Part shown: piece by piece, positions 39,142 to 48,878 of the stretch
Layout of the letters: the number at the start of each line of letters is the position of its first letter
Numbering within the stretch: the stretch's first letter is position 1
Assembly: GCF_001975225.1 (NCBI RefSeq)
Contig: NZ_CP019445.1
Location: 2,418,001 to 2,482,000 of the forward strand
Origin: Kosakonia cowanii JCM 10956 = DSM 18146
Lineage (GTDB): Bacteria > Pseudomonadota > Gammaproteobacteria > Enterobacterales > Enterobacteriaceae
DNA length: 64,000 nucleotides
Direction of reading: 5' to 3'
Program-made: the position numbers and the translations under genes
The notes under the pieces: model-generated
Databases searched by the model: none
What the model was told of the DNA's origin: nothing
What the model saw: the letters and a program-made list of their open reading frames with translations, nothing else

Positions 39142-40215
39142 TCACTGTGCTGCCAGCCAGGCAGAAACCTCTTTGAATGTGCCGCGAAAATGGACGATCG
39201 GCGCGCGTTTCTCCAGCTGGTAGCGATACATCGGATCGTAATAGACCTCCAGTAGTGGGGCGAGCCAGGCGAAATGCGCCTCCGATGTGCCGCGGCTTCG
39301 CTGCTCAGCCAGCGCCGCTTCCAGATGGACAGTCAGTTGCTCATAGCGCTGTAAACCGAGCCGGCGGCGAATGGCAAACAGCCCGTGCCGCAGATACTCC
39401 GCATAAGTCTCCCATCCTGCCTCTTCACCGTCACGGTCAATAAAAGCCTGCAGGGTTTGCACAAAATACTCCTCGCGCAGCCGCTCAAGGCGCAGCTCAA
39501 ACGGATCGTCGACAATCACCAGCGGCGATTGCGCCATGCGCTCGCGCAGGGCTTCTGGCAGATGGTTTGCGCCAATCGCCCGGCCTTCATCTTCCAGCAG
39601 CCAGAATGGTGGCGACACTTTTAGCAGCGCGGCCGCCAGGTGGTTTTCAAACGTCGCCTGCGCGTGCTGTGCCTTAGCCGTACGGCCAAACGAGGAACCA
39701 CGGTGGTGGGCAAGCCCCTCCAGATCGATTCCGTTAGGATGCTCGCGTACCAGCAGGGTTTTGCCGCTGCCGGTACAGCCGCCCACCAGCAGTAGCGGAC
39801 GCTGAATGCGCGCCTGCGTCGCCTCAATTGCCGCCTGGCGCAGTGCTTTATAGCCTCCTGCGACCAGCGGCAGGTCAATCTGCCGTTCGCGCAGCCACTG
39901 CTGCACAATATGCGAGCGCTGGCCGCCGCGTGCGCAGCAGAGCAGGGCTTGTGGCGCGGTTTTATGGGCTGCAACCCACGCCGCAATTCGCTGCTCGCGG
40001 GTGTCGCCGTTAACCAGTTTGTGGCCGAGCTTCAGCGCGGCTTCTGCGCCGTCGCGTTTATAGCAGGTGCCGACGGCAGCGCGTTCACTGTCGTTCATCA
40101 GCGGCAGGTTTATGGCGGCGGGCATCGCGCCTTTGGCAAATTCAACCGGGGCGCGGAGATCAATAAGGGGCGTGTTATCCCGCAGGATGGCGAGATAATC
40201 GGTGGCGTCGTTCAT
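39142..40215 (-). CDS. selU: SelU (YbbB), tRNA 2-selenouridine synthase
   Basis: This 357-residue protein (E. coli 364) replaces sulfur in mnm5s2U34 of certain tRNAs with selenium via a geranylated intermediate. The N-terminal rhodanese domain has a catalytic Cys at residue 94 in [11 protein letters not shown]-loop domain follows with GGCTGSGKT. The linking stretch [14 protein letters not shown] is diagnostic. REP arrays flank it on both sides, a sign that this single-gene segment sits at a site of repeated rearrangement. Confidence 0.94.
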   Translation of the reverse strand: MNDATDYLAILRDNTPLIDLRAPVEFAKGAMPAAINLPLMNDSERAAVGTCYKRDGAEAALKLGHKLVNGDTREQRIAAWVAAHKTAPQALLCCARGGQRSHIVQQWLRERQIDLPLVAGGYKALRQAAIEATQARIQRPLLLVGGCTGSGKTLLVREHPNGIDLEGLAHHRGSSFGRTAKAQHAQATFENHLAAALLKVSPPFWLLEDEGRAIGANHLPEALRERMAQSPLVIVDDPFELRLERLREEYFVQTLQAFIDRDGEEAGWETYAEYLRHGLFAIRRRLGLQRYEQLTVHLEAALAEQRSRGTSEAHFAWLAPLLEVYYDPMYRYQLEKRAPIVHFRGTFKEVSAWLAAQ

Positions 40216-40280
40216 CGGGCGTCCTTCTGCAAAAACTGGTGCCGATTTTACGCCGGAATGCGTCGGGTGTGGGGGAATTT

Positions 40281-40527
40281 TGCCGGATGGCGCTAACGCT
40301 TATCCGGCCTACGGTGTGGGGGCAGGGGGATTTTGCCTGATGGCGCTTCGCTTATCAGGCCTACAAAGCCATCAGCATCATGCAATGTAGGCCGGATAAG
40401 GCGTAAGCCGCCATCCGGCAATCGAGTGCGGTGCGGCAAATGCCTGATGGCGCTTCGCTTATCAGGCCTACAGAACCATCAGCATCACGAATGTAGGCCG
40501 GATAAGGCGCAAGCCGCCATCCGGCAG
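40281..40527. repeat. BIME array: five REP units between selU and purK
   Basis: REP units begin at about 40281, 40334, 40387, 40442 and 40492 in alternating orientation, with repeated linkers (ATCGAGTGCGGTGCGGCAAA; CATCAGCATCA). They fill most of the 321-bp gap between selU and the purK stop; no gene is seen. Confidence 0.92.
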
Positions 40528-40536
40528 CTGTTACCC

Positions 40537-41601
40537 TTACAGCTTCGACTGCGCCCAGGCAATGCCGCTGGCGTATTCGGGGGGCAGTAACGGCACCAGC
40601 GCTTCCAGCGTCGCGCTTAGGCGGCCGGTATCGCTATCATTGAGGTTGAGATGACCCACTTTGCGCCCGGCGCGCACCTCTTTGTCATACCAGTGCAGAT
40701 GCACCAGCGGCAGCTTCAGCCAGTCGTAGTTAAGATTGCTGCCGATCAGGTTGATCATCACCGACGGGCTGTTGACCACCGGCGGCGGCAGGGGTAAATC
40801 GACTATCGCGCGCAGATGCAGCTCAAACTGGCTGATCGAGGCACCATTTTGCGTCCAGTGACCGCTGTTATGCACACGTGGTGCCAGCTCATTGATCAGC
40901 AGACCGCCAGGGGTAACGAAACACTCCATTGCCATTACGCCGACATAATTCAGCTCATGCATGATCGCCGACAGCATCGCTTCCGCCTGCTGCTGCTGTT
41001 TAGCATTCGGCTGCGGGAAGACCACGCTGGTGCGCAGAATGCCGTCCTGATGCAGGTTGTGGGTCAGCGGATAAAAAACGGTGCTGCCATCGTGGGCGCG
41101 GGCGCCTACCAGCGATACTTCGCCGGAGAAGTTGATCCCCTGCTCAACGATGCACTCGCCGTAGCACTCATCCGGCAACTGATCGATATCGGCTGCGCGT
41201 AAACGCCACTGGCCGCGACCGTCATAACCGCCAACGCGACGCTTCACGATAGCGTGATCGCCCAGGCGCTCAAACACGCCTGGCCACTCGCTTTTATCGG
41301 CAAGCAGTTGCCACGGCGCGGTAGCGAGGTTGAGTTTGTCGAACAGCTGTTTTTGCGTGAAGCGATCGGCGATCACCGGGAAAACGTCACGGTTCACAAA
41401 CGCCGGATGGCGCGCCAGCTCGCGGGTTAACGCGGTTTCTGGCCAGCGCTCAATCTCGGCGGTAATCACGCTCTGCTGAAACGGCACCGCTTCCGGCGCG
41501 TCGTCCAGCCCAACCGGCCAGACGGCAATGCTTAACGGTTCACCCGCCTGGCGCAGCATGCGCCCAAGCTGACCGTTGCCTAATATACAGACCTGTTTCA
41601 T
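40537..41601 (-). CDS. purK: PurK, N5-carboxyaminoimidazole ribonucleotide synthetase
   Basis: PurK uses ATP and bicarbonate to convert AIR to N5-CAIR in de novo purine synthesis. The protein has 354 residues (E. coli 355) and the ATP-grasp fold. The start [22 protein letters not shown] is the Rossmann-like PurK signature. [15 protein letters not shown] is the ATP-binding loop, and [13 protein letters not shown] is the C-terminal signature. Its ATG overlaps the purE stop by 4 bp, so the two genes are translationally coupled as purEK. Confidence 0.97.
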   Translation of the reverse strand: MKQVCILGNGQLGRMLRQAGEPLSIAVWPVGLDDAPEAVPFQQSVITAEIERWPETALTRELARHPAFVNRDVFPVIADRFTQKQLFDKLNLATAPWQLLADKSEWPGVFERLGDHAIVKRRVGGYDGRGQWRLRAADIDQLPDECYGECIVEQGINFSGEVSLVGARAHDGSTVFYPLTHNLHQDGILRTSVVFPQPNAKQQQQAEAMLSAIMHELNYVGVMAMECFVTPGGLLINELAPRVHNSGHWTQNGASISQFELHLRAIVDLPLPPPVVNSPSVMINLIGSNLNYDWLKLPLVHLHWYDKEVRAGRKVGHLNLNDSDTGRLSATLEALVPLLPPEYASGIAWAQSKL

Positions 41602-42107
41602 GCCGCACCCCGTGGATCCGGGTTATCCAGCACTTCATCCGTCTGCCCCTGGCGCCAGTCGGCCAGGCGCAGATGCAGTTCTGCATCGTGCTGGGCGAGG
41701 ATCTGCGCTGCCAGCAGCGCCGCGTTTGACGCGCCCGCTTTACCTATCGCCAGCGTACCGACGGGAATACCGCGCGGCATCTGCACGATGGAGTAGAGGC
41801 TGTCGACGCCGCTTAACGCTGCGGTTTGTACCGGCACACCCAGCACCGGCACCAGCGTTTTGGCGGCAATCATGCCCGGCAGATGCGCCGCGCCGCCGGC
41901 GCCTGCGATAATCACCTGAAAGCCGTTTTGCTCCGCCTGCTCAGCAAAGCTAAACAGTTTATCGGGCGTACGGTGGGCAGAGACGATTTCAACGTGGTGC
42001 GGGACATTCAGGGTATCGAGGATTTCTGCGGCGAATTGCATGGTGGCCCAATCGCTTTTAGAACCCATAACAATGGCGATGCGCGCCGGTTGGTTGCTTA
42101 AAGACAT
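41598..42107 (-). CDS. purE: PurE, N5-CAIR mutase
   Basis: PurE converts N5-CAIR to CAIR. The protein has 169 residues, as in E. coli, from the ATG at 42107 ([20 protein letters not shown]). The active-site motifs [15 protein letters not shown] and [10 protein letters not shown] are intact, and the tail [13 protein letters not shown] is conserved. A PurR box lies about 75 bp upstream, giving purine repression of purEK. AGGAG lies 11 nt from this start. Confidence 0.97.
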   Translation of the reverse strand: MSLSNQPARIAIVMGSKSDWATMQFAAEILDTLNVPHHVEIVSAHRTPDKLFSFAEQAEQNGFQVIIAGAGGAAHLPGMIAAKTLVPVLGVPVQTAALSGVDSLYSIVQMPRGIPVGTLAIGKAGASNAALLAAQILAQHDAELHLRLADWRQGQTDEVLDNPDPRGAA

Positions 42108-42179
42108 GCGTCTCAAAACTCCTGTGGGTGTGCTTCAGACTACTTCAGAGGGCAGAGAGAATAGCATGGAAAAAAGGCA

Positions 42180-42195
42180 AGGAAAACGGTTGCGC
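42180..42195 (-). promoter_or_regulatory. PurR operator upstream of purEK
   Basis: On the minus strand the 16-mer GCGCAACCGTTTTCCT matches the PurR consensus ANGCAANCGNTTNCNT except at the first base. It is placed as in E. coli purEK. Confidence 0.85.
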
Positions 42196-42235
42196 AGTGA
42201 AGTTTGCCTGATTCGTGGGTAAGCCAGTTGGGGTT

Positions 42236-42958
42236 TCAGAAGGGGAATTGCACCAGCTCTACGTCGCTTTCGCTGACGCGGATCATTGAGCCTTCGCTGT
42301 GCCAGGCACCGAGTACGGCACGAAAGGCGGGAGCCTCATTCGCGGTCAGTTGATGAATGGCCGGGCGGTGCGTGTGACCGTGGATCAGCCACTGGACGCG
42401 ATGCTTTTCCATCGCCTCAATTACGGCCTGCTGGTTGACGTCCATGATCGCCAGTGATTTGCTGCTGTTGGCGGCACGGCTGTCGGCGCGCATTTTTGCC
42501 GCCACGCGGTGGCGAATAAACAGCGGCAGGGCGAGAAACAGGGTTTGCAGCCACGGTTGATGCACTTTGGCGCGGAAAGCCTGGTAGCCAGCATCGTCGG
42601 TACAGAGCGTGTCGCCGTGCATAATCAGCACCTTACGCCCATACAGCTCAAGCACTTTTTCCTGCGGGAGAAGCTGCATACCACTTTCGCGGGCAAAGCG
42701 TTTACCGAGCAAAAAATCGCGGTTGCCGTGGATGAAATAGCAGGGGACGCCGCTGTCGACAAGGGCGCGGATGGCGGCTGCGACGCGCTGGTGCAGCGGG
42801 TTGGGATCGTCATCGCCGATCCAGGCTTCGAACAGATCGCCCAGAATGTAGAGCGCATCGGCCTCACGGGCAACGCCGTCTAAAAAATGGAGAAAACCGG
42901 CGGTGATCGCCGGTTCTTCCGTGTGCAGATGCAGATCTGCGATAAAGAGTGTTGCCAC
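42236..42958 (-). CDS. lpxH: LpxH, UDP-2,3-diacylglucosamine pyrophosphohydrolase
   Basis: LpxH hydrolyses UDP-2,3-diacylglucosamine to lipid X, an essential lipid A step at the inner membrane. It has 240 residues, as in E. coli. The calcineurin-like metal motifs are present in order: FIADLHLH (DxH), [12 protein letters not shown] (GDxxE), HGNRDFLLG (GNRD), [10 protein letters not shown] (HGD) and HGHTHRP (GHxH). It follows ppiB by 3 bp on the same strand and is co-transcribed with it. Confidence 0.97.
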   Translation of the reverse strand: MATLFIADLHLHTEEPAITAGFLHFLDGVAREADALYILGDLFEAWIGDDDPNPLHQRVAAAIRALVDSGVPCYFIHGNRDFLLGKRFARESGMQLLPQEKVLELYGRKVLIMHGDTLCTDDAGYQAFRAKVHQPWLQTLFLALPLFIRHRVAAKMRADSRAANSSKSLAIMDVNQQAVIEAMEKHRVQWLIHGHTHRPAIHQLTANEAPAFRAVLGAWHSEGSMIRVSESDVELVQFPF

Positions 42959-42961
42959 GAA

Positions 42962-43456
42962 TTACTCGCTGACGTCCACGCTTTCGATGATCACATCTTC
43001 TTTCGGAACGTCCTGGTGCATGCCGCTGCGACCGGTAGAGACCGCTTTGATTTTATCGACCACGTCCATGCCTTCAACCACTTCTGCGAAGACGCAGTAG
43101 CCCCAACCCTGCAGGTTTTCACCGCTGAAGTTCAGGAAGTCGTTGTCCGCGACGTTGATGAAGAATTGTGCGGTTGCGGAGTGCGGAGCCTGGGTACGCG
43201 CCATTGCCAGCGTGCCACGGGTGTTTTTCAGGCCGTTGTTGGCTTCGTTTTTGATCGCGTCTTTCGTGACTTTCTGATTCATGCCCGGTTCAAAACCGCC
43301 GCCCTGAATCATAAAGCCGTTGATCACACGGTGGAAAATCGTGTTGTTGTAGAAACCTTCACGGCAGTAGTCCAGGAAGTTTTTAACTGTTTCAGGCGCT
43401 TTGTCATCAAAGGTTTTGATTACGATATCGCCGTGATTAGTGTGGAAAGTAACCAT
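42962..43456 (-). CDS. ppiB: PpiB, cytosolic cyclophilin-type peptidyl-prolyl isomerase
   Basis: This 164-residue protein (E. coli 164) has cyclophilin motifs [15 protein letters not shown] (catalytic Arg), [21 protein letters not shown] and [18 protein letters not shown]. There is no signal peptide, so it is the cytoplasmic form. It lies 3 bp upstream of lpxH and is divergent from cysS. Confidence 0.97.
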   Translation of the reverse strand: MVTFHTNHGDIVIKTFDDKAPETVKNFLDYCREGFYNNTIFHRVINGFMIQGGGFEPGMNQKVTKDAIKNEANNGLKNTRGTLAMARTQAPHSATAQFFINVADNDFLNFSGENLQGWGYCVFAEVVEGMDVVDKIKAVSTGRSGMHQDVPKEDVIIESVDVSE

Positions 43457-43630
43457 TATTGCATCCTGTTCTGATAGTGTGGTGCGTAGACCCGCGTTTG
43501 GGTCAGAGATAGTGGCTTGTTATAGCATAACCGCGAGGCTGGATCACCTTGCAAAGTGAGCTGCTTCGGGTTTGAATTACAGGTAATATATACGGTTTTC
43601 ACGCCCACACACGTCTACATGGAATCTTCG

Positions 43631-45016
43631 ATGTTAAAAATTTTTAATACACTGACGCGCCAAAAAGAGGAATTCAAACCTATCCATGCCGGGGAAGTCG
43701 GCATGTACGTGTGTGGTATCACTGTTTACGATCTCTGTCACATTGGTCATGGCCGTACTTTCGTCGCCTTTGACGTTGTCGCACGCTATCTGCGCTTCCT
43801 CGGCTATAAGCTGAAATATGTGCGCAATATCACCGATATCGACGACAAGATCATCAAACGTGCCAATGAGAATGGCGAAGATTTCGTTGCGCTGGTCGAT
43901 CGCATGATCGCCGAAATGCACACCGATTTTGACGCACTCAATATTCTGCGCCCGGATAACGAACCGCGCGCGACGCACCATATTCACGAAATCATTGAGA
44001 TCACCGAGAGCCTGCTGGCTCGCGGCCACGCCTATGTGGCGGATAATGGCGATGTGATGTTCTCCGTGCCAAGCGATCCGCATTACGGCCAGCTTTCGCG
44101 CCAGGATCTCGACCAGCTGCAGGCGGGCGCACGCGTCGAAGTGGCGGATATCAAGCGCAACCCGATGGATTTCGTGCTGTGGAAGATGTCCAAGCCGGGC
44201 GAGCCGAGCTGGCCGTCGCCGTGGGGCGAAGGGCGTCCGGGCTGGCACATTGAGTGTTCGGCGATGAACTGCAAACAGCTGGGATCGCATTTTGATATTC
44301 ACGGCGGCGGATCGGATCTGATGTTCCCGCACCATGAAAACGAAATCGCCCAGTCGACCTGTGCGCACGATGGCGAGTACGTTAACTACTGGATGCACTC
44401 CGGTATGGTGATGGTTGACCGCGAGAAGATGTCAAAATCGCTGGGTAACTTCTTTACCGTGCGCGACGTGCTGAAGTATTACGATGCGGAAACCATTCGC
44501 TACTTCCTGATGTCCGGCCACTACCGCAGCCAGCTCAACTACAGCGAAGAGAACCTCAAGCAGGCCCGCTCGGCGCTGGAGCGTCTCTACACTGCGCTGC
44601 GCGGAACCGACGAATCGGTTGCGGCTGAGGGGGGTGAAGCCTTTGAAGCGCGATTTATTGAAGCGATGGATGATGACTTCAACACGCCGGAAGCCTACTC
44701 GGTGCTGTTTGATATGGCGCGTGAAGTGAACCGTCTGAAAACGGAAGATGCTCATTCAGCAAACGCGCTGGCCTCGCATATGCGTAAACTCGCGGGCGTA
44801 CTGGGTCTGCTGGAGCAGAACCCGGATCTCTTCCTGCAGAGCGGCGCGCAGGCGGATGACGGCGAAGTCGCGGAGATTGAGCAGCTTATTCAGCAGCGTC
44901 TGGATGCGCGTAAAGCGAAGGACTGGGCGGCGGCCGATGCCGCACGCGATCGCCTGAACGAGATGGGCATCGTGCTGGAAGATGGCCCGCAGGGCACCAC
45001 CTGGCGCCGTAAGTAA
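43631..45016 (+). CDS. cysS: CysS, cysteinyl-tRNA synthetase
   Basis: This class I synthetase charges tRNA(Cys). It has 461 residues, as in E. coli, from the ATG at 43631 ([12 protein letters not shown]); the frame is open further upstream from 43556. The active-site zinc ligand C28 (YVCGITVYD) precedes the HIGH motif at residues 37-40. The WHIECSAMN and HHENEIAQ motifs hold the other zinc ligands, and KMSKS is at 266-270. The C-terminal anticodon-binding helices end TTWRRK. A strong terminator follows. Confidence 0.98.
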   Translation: MLKIFNTLTRQKEEFKPIHAGEVGMYVCGITVYDLCHIGHGRTFVAFDVVARYLRFLGYKLKYVRNITDIDDKIIKRANENGEDFVALVDRMIAEMHTDFDALNILRPDNEPRATHHIHEIIEITESLLARGHAYVADNGDVMFSVPSDPHYGQLSRQDLDQLQAGARVEVADIKRNPMDFVLWKMSKPGEPSWPSPWGEGRPGWHIECSAMNCKQLGSHFDIHGGGSDLMFPHHENEIAQSTCAHDGEYVNYWMHSGMVMVDREKMSKSLGNFFTVRDVLKYYDAETIRYFLMSGHYRSQLNYSEENLKQARSALERLYTALRGTDESVAAEGGEAFEARFIEAMDDDFNTPEAYSVLFDMAREVNRLKTEDAHSANALASHMRKLAGVLGLLEQNPDLFLQSGAQADDGEVAEIEQLIQQRLDARKAKDWAAADAARDRLNEMGIVLEDGPQGTTWRRK

Positions 45017-45057
45017 TCCCGCATACCGGGCAGGCGAACGCGCTGTCCGCTTATCGA

Positions 45058-45094
45058 AGCCGCCATCCGCACTGTGCCGGATGGCGGCTTTTTC
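45058..45094 (+). terminator. Rho-independent terminator of cysS with a REP-like stem
   Basis: A perfect 12-bp stem AGCCGCCATCCG/CGGATGGCGGCT with an 8-nt loop is followed by TTTTTC. The arm GCCGCCATCCG is the conserved half of the local REP units, so the terminator may derive from a REP or have converged on it. Confidence 0.92.
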
Positions 45095-45110
45095 TTTCTA
45101 CAGACCGGCC

Positions 45111-45632
45111 TTACCGTCTGCGCCACCACAACAAACCCATCACCACCACGCCCGGCAGCCATACCCACATTAGCTCAGAGAGGATCACCTGATGCCCGTA
45201 GGGCGTGGTATAGCGTGACAGGGCGAACGGCGCGACTTTTATCACCTGCCATGGCGCGAAAAAGCGTTCATCAGACCAGGGCCAGAGCCAGCCAACCCCT
45301 TTCCCGCCGGTAGTGATGGAGTCCAGCAGGCTGTGCGACAGCAGGGAGAGGGTTAAAAATGCCCAACAGCGCGTCAGGCTTGCCTTAAAGCGCTTATGGC
45401 CGAGCCAGGCGACCAGTAGCGGGACGACGAAGGCGAAGAGCAGGGAGTGGGTAAAACCGCGGTGGCCAAGAACATCACCGTAGGCAACGCCGAATTTAAA
45501 CGCCAGCACATCGGCGTCCGGCAGCATGGCAAGTCCCATACCCGCCAGCAGCAAACCCCGAGGGATGACTTTACTGCCGAGCCCAAGCCCGAGACAGAGC
45601 GGAACAGCAGCGTGAGTGACGATAGTTGGCAT
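45111..45632 (-). CDS. ybcI: YbcI, membrane-bound LexA-regulated-type hydrolase family (DUF457)
   Basis: This 173-residue protein (E. coli 173) runs from the ATG at 45632 (MPTIVTHAAVPLCLG). It is a multi-spanning inner-membrane protein with conserved polar residues of the YdjM/YbcI metal-dependent hydrolase-like family: TH near the N-terminus, LPDADVLAFKFG, GHRGFTHSLLFA and SHSLLDS. The His/Asp pattern resembles a phosphatase-like membrane metal site, but no substrate is known. It converges on cysS. Confidence 0.9.
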   Translation of the reverse strand: MPTIVTHAAVPLCLGLGLGSKVIPRGLLLAGMGLAMLPDADVLAFKFGVAYGDVLGHRGFTHSLLFAFVVPLLVAWLGHKRFKASLTRCWAFLTLSLLSHSLLDSITTGGKGVGWLWPWSDERFFAPWQVIKVAPFALSRYTTPYGHQVILSELMWVWLPGVVVMGLLWWRRR

Positions 45633-45698
45633 AAAGCATCTCCCTGAGAAAAAAGGGATTATAGCTAAAACGCGCACTCTTCACGCCTGATTTGCGCA

Positions 45699-46715
45699 TC
45701 AGGCGGATTCACGCACGATGAGCTGCCCGGAGAGGGTAATGCGCTGCGTCTGTAACTGCGGCTCCTTGAGCTTGCGCATCATCAGCCCGGCGGCCTGGCG
45801 ACCGCTCTCTTCACTGGCGGAGGAGACGTAGGTAAACGCTGGCGAGGTGAGATTGATGTGCAGCATATCCTCGAAGCCGACCAGCGCCACCTGCTGGGTC
45901 AAAAAGAGATCTTTACCGACGGTGCGCCCGGTGTGATGAATGCCGCTTATCGAGCCAATCATCGCATCGGGTGAGTGGCAGAGCAGGGCGGTGATGGTGT
46001 TGTGCTGTTCCAGCAGTTGACGAGTTGCGCGGCTGGCGGCTTCCGTGTCGCCGCGGCAGGCGGGCGTCGCGCCCTCGCGCAGTACCAGGCCGTGCTGCGC
46101 CATGGCGTGGCGAAAACCGAGCAGCCGCTGCTGGCGGATCACATCTCCCTCAATACCGCCGATATAGGCAATATTGCGATGACCGCGTTCAATCAGGTAG
46201 CGGGTCGCCAGCGCAGCGGCCTGGCGGTTATCACGCATCACCAGATCGCAGGGCTCCTCCAGCAGTGATTGCGAGACCACCACCAGCGGCAGCGCACACT
46301 GTTGCAGTTGCGCGGGCAGGGTGAGCGATCGCGTATCGCACGAGAGGTAAATCACGCCAGCCACACCCTGTTGTTTAAAGGAGAGCAGGCTGCGCTCGAG
46401 GTGCTCGCCATCATTCAGCGGCTGGCCGAGAAAGACCATAAAGCCGTGCTTTTCCAGCTCCTGCACGATGCTGGCCATCACTTTGATTGAGAAGCTGTCG
46501 CTGAAGTCGCGCAGGATAAGACCGATAAGATTGGAGGTGTTGGCGCGCAGATTCGCCGCCGCGACGTTATGCACATACCCGAGTGCGGCAATCGCTACCT
46601 GCACTTTTTCGATGGTCGCGTCGGAGATTTTCCCTTTCTGGCGCAGCACCAGCGAGACCGTGGAAACGGAGACGCCCGCGTGCTTTGCCACATCAATAAT
46701 GCTGACTTTCTTCAA
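45699..46715 (-). CDS. LacI/GalR-family repressor, MalI-like
   Basis: This 338-residue protein starts at a TTG (46713-46715; KKVSIIDVAKHAGVS follows), with GGGAG 5 nt upstream; the in-frame extension to 46757 has no good site. The N-terminal LacI HTH is VSIIDVAKHAGVSVSTVSLVLRQKGKIS, with the hinge helix AAANLRANTSNLIGLI. A periplasmic-binding-like effector domain follows. A short insertion near residue 265 (TGRTVGKDLFLTQQVALVGF) resembles MalI. It lies just downstream of the PTS EIICB gene on the same strand. The tandem operators upstream of that gene are its likely target. The effector is unknown. Confidence 0.85.
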   Translation of the reverse strand: MKKVSIIDVAKHAGVSVSTVSLVLRQKGKISDATIEKVQVAIAALGYVHNVAAANLRANTSNLIGLILRDFSDSFSIKVMASIVQELEKHGFMVFLGQPLNDGEHLERSLLSFKQQGVAGVIYLSCDTRSLTLPAQLQQCALPLVVVSQSLLEEPCDLVMRDNRQAAALATRYLIERGHRNIAYIGGIEGDVIRQQRLLGFRHAMAQHGLVLREGATPACRGDTEAASRATRQLLEQHNTITALLCHSPDAMIGSISGIHHTGRTVGKDLFLTQQVALVGFEDMLHINLTSPAFTYVSSASEESGRQAAGLMMRKLKEPQLQTQRITLSGQLIVRESA

Positions 46716-46781
46716 CGCTGCTCCCTGTCGTTTACGCTGTTCAGCCGGGCCTGACACGCCGGTGCGTGCCAGGCCGCTATC

Positions 46782-48284
46782 TTATGCTTTGCCGATCTGT
46801 GTGGACATGCTCTGGGCAATAAATTGTGCCCTTGCGCCAAAAATGACCTGGATGCCGCTATCGCCGACAAACACCACGCCGCGCGCGCCAAGATTATTCA
46901 GCCCATCTTTATCCACTCTCTTGCTATCTGCTACTTCCAGACGCAGACGGGTGATGCAGGAGCCGACGGAGGCGATATTCTGCTCGCCGCCCAGCAGGCC
47001 AATGATTTCACCGGCCAGCTCGCTGTCGGTTTTATCATCTGCCGTCGCCGTTACGTCGGTGCGCCCCGGCGTTTTGACATCAAAACGACGGATCACAAAG
47101 CGGAAGGTGAAGTAGTAGATCACCGCCATCGGGATACCGACAATCACTGCGTTAAGGTAGTTGGTTTGATAGCCGTTAAACGATGGCAGGATGCCGAACG
47201 ACAGGTAGTCGATAAAGCCTGCGGAGAAGGATTTGGCGATGTGGGCATGCAGCAGATACATCGACATATAGGCGAGGCCCGCCATGATGGCGTTAAAGAC
47301 GTAGAGGATCGGGGCCACAAAGATAAAGGTGAACTCAACCGGCTCGGTGATGCCCGTCAGGAAGCAGGTCAACGCGGCGGAGAAGAGAATACCGAAGGCG
47401 ATCTTTTTGTTGCGCGTATGCGCTTCGTGGTACATCGCCAGACAGGCCGCTGGCAGCGCAATCAGCATCAGTGGGAACTCGCCCTGCATAAACTTACCGG
47501 CATCGTGGTAGCTGTCGCTGCTGAAGGATTTCACACCCTCTTCCAGCATTTTGAACCAGATTGTCTGATCGCCGTGGATCACCTGGCCTGCCTGAGTGGT
47601 GTAATCGCCAAACGAGTACCAGAACGAAGGGTACCAGATGTGGTGCAGGCCCAGCGGGATCAGCGCGCGTTCGACCAGACCGAAGATAAAGGTCGATGCT
47701 GCCTGGTTATCGCCGTTGACCACCACCGACAGCGCATCGATACCGGCCTGAATATGTTGCCAGACATAGGGCAGCAGCAGACCGAGTAAGAACGAGAGAA
47801 ACGCGGTGGCGATGGCGACAAAACGCTTACCGGAGAAGAAGCCGAGAAACTCGGGCAATTGCAGGGTATGGAAGCGGTTATAGCACCACGCGGCGAGGAT
47901 ACCGCAGATAAGGCCGCCGAAGACGCCCATCTGTAAGGTCGGGATGCCGACCACCATCGCGTATTTGCCGCCCTGGGAGGCCATCTCCGGCGTGATGCCG
48001 AGCATGGTGCCGATGGTGATGTTGGTAATAAATACCGAGACCGCCGCAGAGAGGGCGGCGATGCCCGATTCCGAGGCCAGACCAACCGCAGAGCCGATGG
48101 CGAAAAGCATGGGCAGGTTGTCAAAGATAACGCCACCGGCATTCATCATTAACGGCAGATGGAATTTATCGCCAAAGGCCAGTAACAGGCCCGCAGCGGG
48201 TAGCAGCGAGATAGGCAGCATTAAGGCGCGACCAATCATCGACAATTTAGAGAGCGATTTAACAAATCCAGATATCAGACTCAT
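46782..48284 (-). CDS. PTS EIICB permease, glucose/maltose-X family
   Basis: This 500-residue protein has an EIIC domain (about 1-400) of the glucose superfamily: MIGRALMLPISLLPAAGLLLAFGDKF, LIPLGLHHIWYPSFWYSFGDYTTQAGQ and the signature GITEPVEFTFIFVAPILY. The linker is hydrophilic (TPGRTDVTATADDKTDSE). The C-terminal EIIB domain has phosphocysteine C443 in SCITRLRLEV. There is no EIIA domain, so EIIA-Glc (Crr) probably serves it, as for PtsG or MalX. Together with the adjacent MalI-like regulator it resembles a malX-malI type locus. The sugar cannot be read from sequence. Confidence 0.88.
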   Translation of the reverse strand: MSLISGFVKSLSKLSMIGRALMLPISLLPAAGLLLAFGDKFHLPLMMNAGGVIFDNLPMLFAIGSAVGLASESGIAALSAAVSVFITNITIGTMLGITPEMASQGGKYAMVVGIPTLQMGVFGGLICGILAAWCYNRFHTLQLPEFLGFFSGKRFVAIATAFLSFLLGLLLPYVWQHIQAGIDALSVVVNGDNQAASTFIFGLVERALIPLGLHHIWYPSFWYSFGDYTTQAGQVIHGDQTIWFKMLEEGVKSFSSDSYHDAGKFMQGEFPLMLIALPAACLAMYHEAHTRNKKIAFGILFSAALTCFLTGITEPVEFTFIFVAPILYVFNAIMAGLAYMSMYLLHAHIAKSFSAGFIDYLSFGILPSFNGYQTNYLNAVIVGIPMAVIYYFTFRFVIRRFDVKTPGRTDVTATADDKTDSELAGEIIGLLGGEQNIASVGSCITRLRLEVADSKRVDKDGLNNLGARGVVFVGDSGIQVIFGARAQFIAQSMSTQIGKA

Positions 48285-48328
48285 GCTGACTTCCCCCGAA
48301 GTTGCGCATTTTGCGCGTTATTTTTGTT

Positions 48329-48357
48329 AGTAGAACGTTTTAGTAGAACGTTCTACT
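48329..48357. promoter_or_regulatory. Tandem LacI-type operators upstream of the PTS gene
   Basis: Site 1 (48342-48357) is the perfect 16-bp palindrome AGTAGAACGTTCTACT with the central CG expected for LacI/GalR repressors. Site 2 (48329-48344) is AGTAGAACGTTTTAGT, with two mismatches, and overlaps site 1 by 3 bp. They lie 45-73 bp upstream of the EIICB start and are probably bound by the adjacent MalI-like repressor. Confidence 0.78.
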
Positions 48358-48478
48358 TATCGTGAGATAACTCTTAAAACGCCGCAACAGAAATTTGGTG
48401 TTCAGCCAGAGGAATTGGTGATTCTTTGAGGTTGATCGGTAATTGACCGTTATCGGTGAAGGGGCATTGAGTGGGCAT

Positions 48479-48513
48479 TGCCGGATGGCGGCTGCGCCTT
48501 ATCCGGCCTACGC
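48479..48513. repeat. Classic REP unit
   Basis: TGCCGGATGGCGGCTGC...CTTATCCGGCCTACGCG, the standard REP form of this genome, adjoining a tandem array of a diverged REP type. Confidence 0.9.
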
Positions 48514-48537
48514 GGATCGGATCAGCATAGGGAGATA

Positions 48538-48872
48538 GTAGGCCCGATAAGCGCAGCGCCATCGGGCAGGCTCGCCGCAGAGGGAAAGCGGGAAATCGTA
48601 GGCCCGATAAGCAAAGCGCCATCGGGCAGGCTCGCCGCAGAAGGAAAGCGGAGAAATCGTAGGCCCGATAAGCGCAGCGCCATCGGGCAGGCTTGTCGCA
48701 GAGGGAAAGCGGGGAAATCGTAGGCCCGATAAGCGCAGCGCCATCGGGCAGGCTTGTCGCAGAGGGAAAGCGGGAAATCGTAGGCCCGATAAGCGCAGCG
48801 CCATCGGGCAGGCTTGCCGCAGAGGGAAAGCAGGGAAATCGCAGGCCCGATAAGCGCAGCGCCATCGGGCAC
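48538..48872. repeat. Tandem array of a variant REP, 60-61-bp period, five full copies and one partial
   Basis: Units start at 48538, 48598, 48659, 48720, 48780 and 48841 (the last is partial, ending before the ybcJ stop). Each holds the palindrome GGCCCGATAAGCGCAGCG..CCATCGGGC followed by a conserved linker (AGGCT.G.CGCAGAGGGAAAGCGGGAAATC). The core differs from the usual GGCCGGATAAG by CCCGAT. Copies differ by a few substitutions only. The array, with the preceding REP, fills most of the 594-bp gap between the PTS gene and ybcJ. Open frames across it are repetitive and spurious. Confidence 0.92.
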
Positions 48873-48878
48873 AGGAGA

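Noticed and set aside
46716..46757. N-terminal extension of the LacI-family repressor
   Set aside because: The extra 14 residues precede the HTH and have no ribosome site; the TTG at 46715 with GGGAG at 5 nt is better.
48538..48872. CRISPR array
   Set aside because: Spacers are not unique: the whole 60-bp unit is repeated, the repeat is a REP palindrome, and no cas genes are nearby.
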